A stretch of 64,000 nt of DNA from Acidobacteriota bacterium (GTDB taxonomy: Bacteria; Acidobacteriota; Terriglobia; Bryobacterales; Bryobacteraceae). Positions 16,796 through 24,572 of the stretch are shown here, piece by piece (within the stretch, counting starts at the first letter, position 1; the number at the start of each line of letters is the position of its first letter). Location of the stretch: positions 1 through 64,000 of the forward strand of contig JAFDVS010000015.1 of NCBI GenBank assembly GCA_018268935.1, read 5' to 3'. Made by a program: the position numbers and the translations under genes. The notes below the pieces were generated by a model, which was not told where the DNA came from, ran no database searches, and was given only the letters and a program-made list of their open reading frames with translations.

Positions 16796-18112
16796 TTAGC
16801 CCGGGAGAATCTTCGTGATGTCGTTGTAGAGAACGAACACCACCACCATCATCAGAAAGACAAAACCGACCTTGAAAACGGCCTCTTTGACGGCAAGGCT
16901 GAGGTCGCGGCGCATCAGCATCTCGATGAGCAGCAGCAGAATGACGCCGCCATCCAGGATCGGGATGGGGAGCAGGTTAAAGATCGCCAGGTTGAGGCTC
17001 ACCATCGCCATCAGGCTGATGAACGTGGAAGGGCCTTCACGGGCTGCTTCCTTCGAGATCTGGGCGATGCGAATAGGGCCTTCCAGCGATTTGGCGGACA
17101 TGCGGCGCTCGACGATCCCTTTGAGGAAAGAGACGATGAGGCCCGCGTTACGCGTATTGGCGCGGATGGATTCGCGGAAGGCATCGGGCAGCGGGAGCGG
17201 GACAAGCGTGACCGGGGATTCCAGCAGCACGCCGATCAGCCAGCGCTTCTGGCCGTCCACTTCCTGTTCGGTGGGCTTGGCCGTAACCGTTGCCTGCTTG
17301 CCTTCACGCTCATAGACAATCTCGACGGGGCGCCCTTCGGAGGCTTTCATCACTTCATGCAGTTTGAGGGTGTGACGGATGGAGACGCCGTTGGCGCTGA
17401 GGATGACGTCCCCTTTCTTGAGGCCGAGGCGCTCGGCTTCCATTCCGGGAGACACGCGCGCAATCTGCACGGTCATCTGTTCGGCCCAACCGGCGACGCC
17501 AACGCCGTTCTTCTCATCGAGGACGGGCGTTACGGTGATCACCTGCTGCGTCTTGTCGGGGCGTTCAATGAGGACCGAGAGAGGTGATTTGGCGCCGCCC
17601 ACTTCCTTCAGGGCGATGTCATCCCAGGTGGGGTTGCGGACATCGTTGATGGCAAGGATGCGATCCCCTTCCTTGATCCCTGCCTTTGCCGCTGCGCCAT
17701 CCGTCGTGAGAAAGCCGATGGTGGGCGATGGGGTGACTGGAACTTTGGGGAACTGTACGCTGAACAGCCCGGTGACCAGAACGATGGCGAGGACAATGTT
17801 CATGAACGGGCCGGCGAAGGCGATGATAAGACGCTGCCAGCGTGGTTTCGCCAGGAAGGAGCGGGGATCGGCGGCGGCTTCGTCACCGGCTTGCTCCCCT
17901 GCCATTTTGACGTAACCGCCGAACAGGATGAGCGAAAAGCGGAAATCCGTCTCACCCTTGCGGAAACCAAACAGGCGCGGGCCGAAGCCGAAGCTGAAGG
18001 CTTCGACTTTGACATCGAACATGCGCGCGGCCCAATAGTGGCCCAGTTCGTGAATCAGGATCATGATCCCGATAAGGACCAAAAGCCACCAGATGTTTTC
18101 AATAACGCCCAT
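16796..18112 (-). CDS. rseP: RIP zinc metalloprotease RseP
   Basis: 438-residue site-2-type intramembrane protease. HELGH at residues 21-25 lies in the first TM helix and supplies the zinc ligands and the catalytic Glu. A C-terminal LDGG motif within a TM segment supplies the third ligand. Two PDZ domains lie between them (around 120-200 and 205-285, with GDRILAINDV and GDVILSANGV). RseP-type enzymes cut anti-sigma factors and signal-peptide remnants. The gene starts 14 nt after dxr, a pairing widespread in bacteria. A possible substrate in this window is the single-TM anti-sigma-like protein at 61100, but no link is shown. Confidence 0.96.
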   Translation of the reverse strand: MGVIENIWWLLVLIGIMILIHELGHYWAARMFDVKVEAFSFGFGPRLFGFRKGETDFRFSLILFGGYVKMAGEQAGDEAAADPRSFLAKPRWQRLIIAFAGPFMNIVLAIVLVTGLFSVQFPKVPVTPSPTIGFLTTDGAAAKAGIKEGDRILAINDVRNPTWDDIALKEVGGAKSPLSVLIERPDKTQQVITVTPVLDEKNGVGVAGWAEQMTVQIARVSPGMEAERLGLKKGDVILSANGVSIRHTLKLHEVMKASEGRPVEIVYEREGKQATVTAKPTEQEVDGQKRWLIGVLLESPVTLVPLPLPDAFRESIRANTRNAGLIVSFLKGIVERRMSAKSLEGPIRIAQISKEAAREGPSTFISLMAMVSLNLAIFNLLPIPILDGGVILLLLIEMLMRRDLSLAVKEAVFKVGFVFLMMVVVFVLYNDITKILPG

Positions 18113-18126
18113 AGTAGGTTACGCCT

Positions 18127-19308
18127 CTATACTAGCTCGCCGCGAGCGATGGAGCGAGCCACCTGCCGCGACTGGTTGTCGATTTCCAGCACCTCGGCGA
18201 TCGAGGTTGGTTTGCGGTTTGGCACCTGCTGCAAGGTCTCTTCGACAACCTCGGCGATGCGGGGGTAAGAAATTTCGCCCTGGAGGAACGCTTCGACAGC
18301 AACTTCATCGGCTGCATTGAGCGTGGCGGTAGCCGAGCCGCCGGTCTCCATGGATTGGTAGGCAAGCTTGAGCAAGGGGAACTTGCGGAAGTCGGGGGGA
18401 TAAAACTCCCAGTTGCCCATGGAGTTCCAGTCGAGCGTGGGGACGGGGGCTTCCCACCGGTCCGGGTATGTCAACGCATACTGGATCGGCATGCGCATGT
18501 CCGTTGCCGATACCTGGGCGATGACGCTGCCATCGCTGTATTCCACCATGGCGTGAATCTTTGACTGGGGGTGGACAACAACTTCGATTTGGGACGGGGG
18601 CAGATCGAACAGCCAGCACGCCTCGATGACCTCGAAGCCTTTGTTCATCAAGGTAGAGGAGTCGATGGTGATGCGCGGACCCATCACCCATGTTGGATGC
18701 TTCAAAGCCTGCTCGGGTGTCACGGACTGTAGGGCTTCGGCCGGAGTGTTGCGGAATGGGCCGCCGGAAGCGGTGAGCAGGAGCTTGCGGACTTCGTTAT
18801 GGCGGCCGGCGCGGAGACATTGATGGGCGCCGTTGTGTTCGGAATCCACCGGGAGCAGCCGGTCCGGGCCATGCTGGCGCGCGGCCTCAATGACCAGACT
18901 ACCGGCGGCGACCAGGACTTCCTTGTTGGCCAGGCCCACTAATTTTCCCCGCTTGACTGCCTCGTAGGTAGCTTCGAGCCCGGCGACTCCGACGATGGAA
19001 GACATGACGATGTCGACTTCCGGGGCGATGGCTACGTTCATCCGGGATGCCGGACCGAAGGCCAGTTCAGGCCAATCGGATTCCGGCATTCCCGAATCTC
19101 GGAGGATACCTATAAGACGTATGCGTGCGGAATCGGTTGCGAGGGAGACAATTTTGGGGCGGAACTCCCGAATTTGGGAGGCGAGGAGTTCGGCGTTGCT
19201 GCCGGCGACCAGAGCGAATACCGAGAATCGATCACGATGCTGCCGGATGACGTCAAGCGTGCTGGTTCCGATAGACCCGGTTGAGCCTAAAATAGTGATC
19301 TGCTTCAC
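18127..19308 (-). CDS. dxr: 1-deoxy-D-xylulose 5-phosphate reductoisomerase
   Basis: 393 residues. It catalyses the first committed step of the MEP isoprenoid pathway (DXP to MEP, NADPH-dependent). The NADPH fold starts with ILGSTGSIGTSTLDVI. The metal/substrate region VDSEHNG and the TASGGPFR loop are present, and the C-terminus holds the conserved LNAADEVAVEAFL. The start codon is GTG at 19308. It is first in a run with rseP and greA. A sigma70-like promoter lies 143-171 nt upstream and the leader contains a long stem-loop (see those entries), so post-transcriptional control is possible. Confidence 0.96.
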   Translation of the reverse strand: MKQITILGSTGSIGTSTLDVIRQHRDRFSVFALVAGSNAELLASQIREFRPKIVSLATDSARIRLIGILRDSGMPESDWPELAFGPASRMNVAIAPEVDIVMSSIVGVAGLEATYEAVKRGKLVGLANKEVLVAAGSLVIEAARQHGPDRLLPVDSEHNGAHQCLRAGRHNEVRKLLLTASGGPFRNTPAEALQSVTPEQALKHPTWVMGPRITIDSSTLMNKGFEVIEACWLFDLPPSQIEVVVHPQSKIHAMVEYSDGSVIAQVSATDMRMPIQYALTYPDRWEAPVPTLDWNSMGNWEFYPPDFRKFPLLKLAYQSMETGGSATATLNAADEVAVEAFLQGEISYPRIAEVVEETLQQVPNRKPTSIAEVLEIDNQSRQVARSIARGELV

Positions 19309-19374
19309 GCAAGTTCAATAATATCAGATTGCGGCTTGGTTTCGGCTGGTTTTGGAAAAGGTGACCCAGAGGGC

Positions 19375-19442
19375 GCCGGGGAGGTTTGCTTCAGGGGTCT
19401 TTATGAGGTTAGTCTCGCTTTGGTGGGAGTTGCCTCCCCGGC
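19375..19442 (-). ncRNA. Large stem-loop in the dxr 5' leader (candidate cis-regulatory RNA)
   Basis: Perfect 10-bp arms GCCGGGGAGG (19375-19384) and CCTCCCCGGC (19433-19442) enclose 48 nt. With the -10 at 19451-19456 on the minus strand, the predicted transcript start falls at about 19444, so the leader would open with this stem. It ends about 66 nt before the GTG of dxr. I match it to no riboswitch class that I can name. No T-run follows, so it is not a terminator. Confidence 0.45.
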
Positions 19443-19450
19443 TTACTTCC

Positions 19451-19479
19451 AATATAGAATATGGAATTCTGGATTGCAA
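19451..19479 (-). promoter_or_regulatory. Sigma70-type promoter for dxr-rseP-greA
   Basis: On the minus strand the -35 is TTGCAA (19479-19474) and the -10 is TATATT (19456-19451), with an exact 17-bp spacer. This is the best-matched two-hexamer promoter in the window. It lies between the end of the 19514 gene and dxr, whose leader would be about 136 nt. Confidence 0.6.
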
Positions 19480-19513
19480 GAGAAAAATCTCGCAAAAATA
19501 GAATTTTCTGCGA

Positions 19514-20407
19514 TCAGCCCTTCACTTCGATCCCGACGATGGACTCCAAAACCTTGATGGTAGAGCAGATATCCTCGTCTCCGTGACCCTTGGCGATGGC
19601 CGCCCGGAAAAGCTGTTGAGTCAGAGAGGTCAACGGGAGGGGTACGTCAAGGTCTTTGGCGGAGTCCAGCATGAGGCCGATGTCCTTATGCATCCACTTT
19701 ACGGAAAAGTTGGTCTCGAAGTTGCGAGCGAATATGTAAGGCGCCTTAAAGTTGATCAGTCCGCACTTGGCCGCGCTCTTGTCCAAAATCTCGATCATCA
19801 GCTTGGGATCGACGCCGGCCTTGGTGGCCAGCACGATGCCTTCATTGAACGCCTGCAGAATATTGGAAAGAACCAGGTTCTGGGTGAGCTTGGCATTTGT
19901 GCCCATGCCATGGGTGCCGCAGTAGAAAAGCTGTTTCCCCATCGGTTCGAACAGAGGCTTGATCTGCTCGAAGACCTGAGGATCGCCGCCGATCATGAAA
20001 GTCAGGTTGCCCCCCTCGGCCCCGGGCTTGGAGCCGGTGCAGGGCGCATCTAAATAATGGATACCCTTCGGCTGTAGGGTGTCGCGCATAAAAATGCTAT
20101 GGGCGGGAGAGACCGTGCTGGCGTCAACAATGACCGTTCCCGGCTTGGCGCCTTCCACCAGGCCGTTCGGGCCGAGGATCACAGCCGTCGACATAGCAGT
20201 GTCGCCGACGCAAAGGAAGATGACGTCGGCATGGGCCGCAACCTCTTTGGGTGTGGCGCAAGCAGTGCCGGACTTTTCGTCGGCAACAAGTTTTTTCGCC
20301 TTTGCTTCGCTATTGGTCCAAACGGCGACGTCGTGCCCGCCACGGATGAGATTGCGAGCCATGGGATAACCCATGATGCCCAGACCAAGGAAACCGAGTT
20401 TTGCCAA
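19514..20407 (-). CDS. 3-hydroxyisobutyrate dehydrogenase-like NAD(P)-dependent oxidoreductase
   Basis: 297 residues of the beta-hydroxyacid dehydrogenase family. The Rossmann start is LGFLGLGIMGYPMARNL; the substrate loop is DAPCTGSKPGAEGG; the catalytic Lys lies in GTNAKLTQN. Members reduce or oxidise 3-hydroxyisobutyrate, tartronate semialdehyde or succinic semialdehyde; the substrate here is not determined. I start at TTG (20407) because a perfect AGGAGG lies 7 nt upstream and the protein then begins at the Rossmann strand; the alternative start at 20464 would add 19 unrelated residues. It is monocistronic as far as visible, with 79 nt to the small gene upstream. Confidence 0.87.
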   Translation of the reverse strand: MAKLGFLGLGIMGYPMARNLIRGGHDVAVWTNSEAKAKKLVADEKSGTACATPKEVAAHADVIFLCVGDTAMSTAVILGPNGLVEGAKPGTVIVDASTVSPAHSIFMRDTLQPKGIHYLDAPCTGSKPGAEGGNLTFMIGGDPQVFEQIKPLFEPMGKQLFYCGTHGMGTNAKLTQNLVLSNILQAFNEGIVLATKAGVDPKLMIEILDKSAAKCGLINFKAPYIFARNFETNFSVKWMHKDIGLMLDSAKDLDVPLPLTSLTQQLFRAAIAKGHGDEDICSTIKVLESIVGIEVKG

Positions 20408-20486
20408 TGGAGTGCCTCCTGATGAAGTGGAAAAGGGTATTGTATACCCTGGCAGGGGGCTCAAGCGAGGTGGGACGGTTGCGCGG

Positions 20487-20738
20487 TCAGGCGGAGGCGG
20501 TTTGCGCGGGTTCCGTCTCCACGGGGGAGGTGTTCAGTCCGCGCAGCACCATGCGCAGGATCAGCAGATCGGATGGCTGATAGGTAGCAGAGGGGACGTT
20601 CGATGCATCCTCCTCGTTGTTCTTTAGAATATGGCTGCGGACAAGACTACGAAGTTCGTCCACCGAAAGACCCAGTGCGACAGCGGCCTCCGATTCCGAG
20701 TAGTGACTCTTCTGCGGTCGTGTAGTGGTGGGTAGCAT
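20487..20738 (-). CDS. Small MerR/excisionase-like HTH protein
   Basis: 83 residues. The segment YSESEAAVALGLSVDELRSLV has the look of a winged-helix/MerR-type recognition helix, followed by YQPSDLLILRMVL, which resembles the second half of such a domain. There is no effector domain, so it could be a small DNA-binding regulator or adaptor. AGGAAAG lies 6 nt before the ATG. It is divergent from the PpiD-like gene across 221 bases containing a hairpin (20794-20820). Function is inference from fold pattern only. Confidence 0.65.
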   Translation of the reverse strand: MLPTTTRPQKSHYSESEAAVALGLSVDELRSLVRSHILKNNEEDASNVPSATYQPSDLLILRMVLRGLNTSPVETEPAQTASA

Positions 20739-20793
20739 ATTTGCTTTCCTAGGCCTCCGTTAAATTGCATGATACGTCCCATCAGGTGGTTAG

Positions 20794-20820
20794 CCCAATT
20801 AGGAGATGGCCCTAGTTGGG
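20794..20820. other. Inverted repeat in the divergent region before the PpiD-like gene
   Basis: CCCAATTAGG (20794-20803) and CCTAGTTGGG (20811-20820) pair over 10 bp with one G-T wobble around a 7-nt loop. It lies between two divergent starts (20738 and 20960), so it is more likely an operator or leader hairpin than a terminator. The rest of the 221-base gap shows only the -10 at 20925. Confidence 0.4.
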
Positions 20821-20924
20821 GGATCGAATGTTCTGACGAACCCGAACACCGTGTGTACTAAGGCGAAATCGATCAGCACTTGGGCGGCTTTGCGCGAATG
20901 GGATGCGAAGCGCAAACAGCGATG

Positions 20925-20930
20925 TATAAT
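20925..20930 (+). promoter_or_regulatory. Consensus -10 (TATAAT) for the PpiD-like gene
   Basis: TATAAT lies 29 nt before the ATG at 20960, leaving room for the AGGAG Shine-Dalgarno at 20946-20950. No clear -35 hexamer is seen 17 bp upstream. Confidence 0.5.
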
Positions 20931-20959
20931 GAAAAATTGCCCAGTAGGAGAATGCACTG

Positions 20960-22900
20960 ATGTTTGACTTTTTTCGCAGCCAGCAAAAGACGACGAAGTA
21001 CTTGCTTGGCGGGTTGCTTTCGATCGTCGCCATTTCGATGGTCGTGACGCTGATCCCGGGTTTTGGCAGCAGCGGCAGCGGCGGCGCAAACGACCAGGTT
21101 GTAGCGGAAGTCGGCAAGGACCAGGTGATGCTGCGCGAAGTGCAGATGGGCCTCAACGACACGGTGCGCGGCAAGAACATCCCGCCGGAGTTGGTGTCGG
21201 TGTACGCTCCCCAGATCGTGAACCAGATTGTGACGGAGCGCGCTCTGGCCTACTACGCCAAGGAGCTTGGCTATCAGGCAACCGATGAAGACGTGGCTCA
21301 AGTCATCCAGTTGATGGTGCCGCAGTTGTTTGAAGGCGGCAAGTTCGTGGGCAAAGAAGCCTACGCCCAGTTCCTGGCGGCAAACAACACAAGCATCACG
21401 GAGTTCGAGAAGCAGGCACGGCTGCGCGCCAGCCTGCGCCGCATGCAGAGCGCCGTGCTGGAAGGCATGGTGGTCACACCGGAAGAGCTGGAGCGCGAAT
21501 ACCGCGCCCGCAACGAAAAGGTGGCCATCGAGTTCGCCAAGATCGACCCGGTGAAGATCCAAAGCGAAATTAAGGTGACTCCGGAAGAGATCAACGCGCA
21601 CTGGGCGATTTCGAAGGCACAGTACAAAGTTCAGGAGAAGCGCGGTTTCCGGATGGTGATCGTGGATGAGGCGAAGGTCAGCGCTTCCATTCAGACCAAC
21701 GAAGCATCGCTGCGCGCCTACTACGACGCCAACAAGGAACAGTTCCGCACTCCGGAGCGCGCCAAGGTCCGGCACATTCTCATCAAGACGATGGAGAAGC
21801 CGAAAGACCAGGAAGAAGCGCTCAAAAAGAAAGCGGAAGACCTGCTGAAGCAGATCCAGGGTGGCGCGGACTTCGCCGAACTGGCAAAGAAAAATTCCGA
21901 AGATACGGTCTCCGCCGCCAAGGGCGGCGATCTGGATTGGGTTGCCCGCGGCCAGACGGTGAAGCCGTTTGAAGATGCGGCCTTTGCCCTCGCGCCGAAA
22001 CAGTTGAGCGGCATCGTGAAGACGGAATTCGGTTTCCATATTCTCCAGACGATGGAAAAAGAAACCGCGCGGCTGAAGCCTTTCGAAGAAGTGAAAGACC
22101 AGATCGCGAAAGACCAGTCCAAGCAGCAGGTCTTTGACCGCATGCAGCAGATTGCCGATCAGGTCCGGTCGGCTCTGGTGAAGAACCCCGGCGCCGCTGA
22201 GCAATTGGCAAGCGAGTTGAAGGTGGGCTTCGCCAAGGTGGATAAGGCCGGACGCGGTGAAGTGTTGCCGCTGGTGGGCCAGGTGACCGATATCGACAAC
22301 GCTGTCTTCGATCTGAAGGAAAAGGGCGCGGTCACCGACATCGTCACCACAACCAGCAACAAGCTGGTGGTTGCCGTGCTGGATGAAGTGTTCCCGGCAC
22401 GCCAGGCCGAGCTGAATGAAGTGGAAGGCGATATCCGCAAGACCATCGCCAGCGAGCGCGCCAACCGCATCCTCAACGAACGCGCCAAAGCGCTGCTGGA
22501 CAAAGTGAAGTCGATGGGCGGCGATCTGCGCAAAGCGGCCGCATCAATGAGCATCGAAGTGAAGTCCGCCGCGGAATTCGGCCGCGATGGCAACGTGGAA
22601 GGATTGGGAACGGCCAACTACGTGGAGGAAGCCTTCCGCCGCGATGTGGGCGCCGTGTTCGGCCCGGTCAACGTGAACGGCCCGCTGTTCATCTGCAAGA
22701 TCACCGGCAAAACGCCTCCCGACATGAGCCGCTTCAAGGATCAGCGCTTCGACCTGCTGCTCCGGCTGAAGGGCCAGAAGGCGCAGGAACGCCGCGACCT
22801 GTTCGAGGAAGGGATTCTGAAGAGCCTCCAGGAGCGCGGAGTCGTCAAAATCCATCAGGATGTAGTGAAACGCCTCATCGACACGTTCAAGAACAGCTAG
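20960..22900 (+). CDS. SurA/PpiD-like membrane-anchored peptidyl-prolyl isomerase
   Basis: 646 residues. A short cytoplasmic start is followed by one TM anchor (about 14-36), a SurA_N-type helical chaperone region (45-260), a parvulin (PPIC) domain at about 265-365 (KVRHILIKT, GGADFAELAKKNSED, GGDLDWVARGQ, FGFHILQT) and a second helical/PPIC-like C-terminal half. This is the PpiD layout: a periplasmic folding chaperone tethered to the inner membrane near the Sec exit. The DedA gene follows after 3 nt, suggesting one transcript. AGGAG lies 9 nt before the ATG. Confidence 0.92.
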   Translation: MFDFFRSQQKTTKYLLGGLLSIVAISMVVTLIPGFGSSGSGGANDQVVAEVGKDQVMLREVQMGLNDTVRGKNIPPELVSVYAPQIVNQIVTERALAYYAKELGYQATDEDVAQVIQLMVPQLFEGGKFVGKEAYAQFLAANNTSITEFEKQARLRASLRRMQSAVLEGMVVTPEELEREYRARNEKVAIEFAKIDPVKIQSEIKVTPEEINAHWAISKAQYKVQEKRGFRMVIVDEAKVSASIQTNEASLRAYYDANKEQFRTPERAKVRHILIKTMEKPKDQEEALKKKAEDLLKQIQGGADFAELAKKNSEDTVSAAKGGDLDWVARGQTVKPFEDAAFALAPKQLSGIVKTEFGFHILQTMEKETARLKPFEEVKDQIAKDQSKQQVFDRMQQIADQVRSALVKNPGAAEQLASELKVGFAKVDKAGRGEVLPLVGQVTDIDNAVFDLKEKGAVTDIVTTTSNKLVVAVLDEVFPARQAELNEVEGDIRKTIASERANRILNERAKALLDKVKSMGGDLRKAAASMSIEVKSAAEFGRDGNVEGLGTANYVEEAFRRDVGAVFGPVNVNGPLFICKITGKTPPDMSRFKDQRFDLLLRLKGQKAQERRDLFEEGILKSLQERGVVKIHQDVVKRLIDTFKNS

Positions 22901-22903
22901 CGC

Positions 22904-23551
22904 ATGATTGACGCGCTGCTCGAGTTTCTACGGACGCTCACCAATCCGGAAAAGCTGATTCATCTCCTGTCGGAAGTGTTGGGTGGCCCTTTGGGCTACC
23001 TGATGCTGATTGCAGTAGTGTTTGCCGAGACCGGGCTGTTGATGGGTTTCTTTCTGCCCGGCGATTCGCTCCTGTTTACCGTGGGTGTGGTGGCCGGTGC
23101 AGGGCATCTCGATATCGTGCTGATCAACATCGTGTTGATGGCCGCGGCGGTGATTGGGGATGGGGTGGGCTACTACCTCGGCTACAAAACCGGCCCGGCG
23201 ATTTTCTCACGGCCGGACTCGCGGTTCTTCAAACAGGACTACCTGCGCAAGACACAAGCCTTCTATGCCAAGCACGGCGGCAAGACGATCATCTACGCGC
23301 GGTTTGTGCCGATTGTGCGGACGTTTGCTCCCTTCATCGCGGGAGTGGGCAAGATGGAATACCGGCGCTTCCTGTCATTCAATATTTTCGGGGGAATCGG
23401 CTGGGTGTTTGCGATGACAATGCTCGGCTACGGGCTGGGCAATGTGCCGCTGGTGCGGGCGCACTTTGAGAAGGTGATCCTGGGCATTATCTTTGTGTCG
23501 GTGTTGCCGATGGTGTTGGAGATCATTCGCTCGCGCTATCAGTCGCGCTGA
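22904..23551 (+). CDS. DedA family membrane protein
   Basis: 215 residues, polytopic. The VTT/SNARE-associated domain is clear: [19 protein letters not shown], the re-entrant-loop region [36 protein letters not shown] with its conserved Arg, and GGIGWVF. DedA proteins act in membrane lipid (undecaprenyl phosphate or phospholipid) translocation and envelope homeostasis; which lipid is unknown here. It lies 3 nt after the PpiD-like gene, and its 3' end overlaps the convergent pyrD by 13 bp. Confidence 0.93.
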   Translation: [215 protein letters not shown]

Positions 23552-24474
23552 AAGCGGAGCGTACCCACCAAATCCCGAACGTTCGCTACGTTTTCCGATT
23601 TGAGGAATTGATCCAGCTCGCGGGCAATGCGCAGTGGGGAGTTGGGATCCCAGAAACTGGCCGTACCTACCTCCACCGCAGCCGCACCGGCGATGAGGAA
23701 TTCCGCTGCGTCTTCTCCGGTTCCTATGCCTCCCAATCCGACTACGGGAATTTTGACGGCTTTCGCCGCTTCATATACCAGGCGCAGAGCGATGGGCTTG
23801 ATGGCAGGGCCGGATAGGCCGCCGAACCCGGCGCCAATCCGCGGACGGCGCGTGCGCGCGTCAATGGCGAGCGAGACAAAGGTGTTGACCAGAGAGATAC
23901 CGGAAGCTCCGGCTTCTTCGGCGGCTTTGGCGATAGGCTCGATGCGAGCCACGTTGGGGGAGAGCTTCACCAGGATCGGGCGCTTTGGCTTGAGGCGCAT
24001 CACCTGGCCCAGAAGATCGGCAAGCAGGGCTGGGTCGGAGGAGAAGAAAATGCCTCCATGCTTGGTGTTGGGGCAGGAAACATTCAGCTCATAGGCAGCG
24101 ATGCCCTCCGCATCTTCGAGAACGCGGATCACCTCCAGGTAGTCTTCCGTCGCATACCCAAAGACATTGGCGAAAATCTTCGTATCGAATCTGCGTAGCG
24201 CCGGAAGCTTCTGCTCCACGAAGGCTCTCACTCCGATGTTCTGCAGCCCGATGCTGTTGATCATGCCGGAGTGGGCTTCCCAGATCCGCGGCGGCGGGTT
24301 GCCCGCGATGGGTTTGGCCGACAGCCCCTTCACCACGATTCCACCAATGGAATTGAGGTCGACAATGGATTCCAGCTCAATGCCGTAGGCAAAGGTGCCG
24401 GAGGCGGCAAGCACTGGATTGTGCAATGGAATACCGCAAAGTGAGGCGGCAAGGCGGGACGAACGAAAAGGCAT
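23539..24474 (-). CDS. pyrD: Dihydroorotate dehydrogenase, class 1
   Basis: 311 residues, FMN-dependent, fourth step of pyrimidine biosynthesis. The catalytic base is Cys134 in NVSCPNTKHGG, which marks a class 1 (cytosolic) enzyme rather than the Ser-containing class 2. Other motifs are ASGTFAYG, NSIGLQN and the phosphate-binding VGLGGIGTGEDAAEF. Class 1B enzymes partner with a PyrK subunit; none lies in this window. I start at the ATG at 24474; the open frame upstream to 24708 is antisense to the next gene and lacks homology. Confidence 0.94.
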   Translation of the reverse strand: MPFRSSRLAASLCGIPLHNPVLAASGTFAYGIELESIVDLNSIGGIVVKGLSAKPIAGNPPPRIWEAHSGMINSIGLQNIGVRAFVEQKLPALRRFDTKIFANVFGYATEDYLEVIRVLEDAEGIAAYELNVSCPNTKHGGIFFSSDPALLADLLGQVMRLKPKRPILVKLSPNVARIEPIAKAAEEAGASGISLVNTFVSLAIDARTRRPRIGAGFGGLSGPAIKPIALRLVYEAAKAVKIPVVGLGGIGTGEDAAEFLIAGAAAVEVGTASFWDPNSPLRIARELDQFLKSENVANVRDLVGTLRFQRD

Positions 24475-24572
24475 CCGGGTTCCCGCCCAGTCTAGCAAAC
24501 ACCGCGGGCCGTGTTGGCTTGGTTTCGGAGAAGCGCGTAAAATCAGGAGAACGCTCGAACCAGGAGATCCCC

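Noticed and set aside
19466..19500. Terminator after the dehydrogenase gene (GCGAGA-TTTT-TCTTGC)
   Set aside because: Only 6 bp with a wobble and no T-run after the stem on the minus strand.
20873..22204. 443-codon minus-strand open frame inside the PpiD-like gene
   Set aside because: Antisense shadow of the parvulin gene; covers its promoter; no signature.
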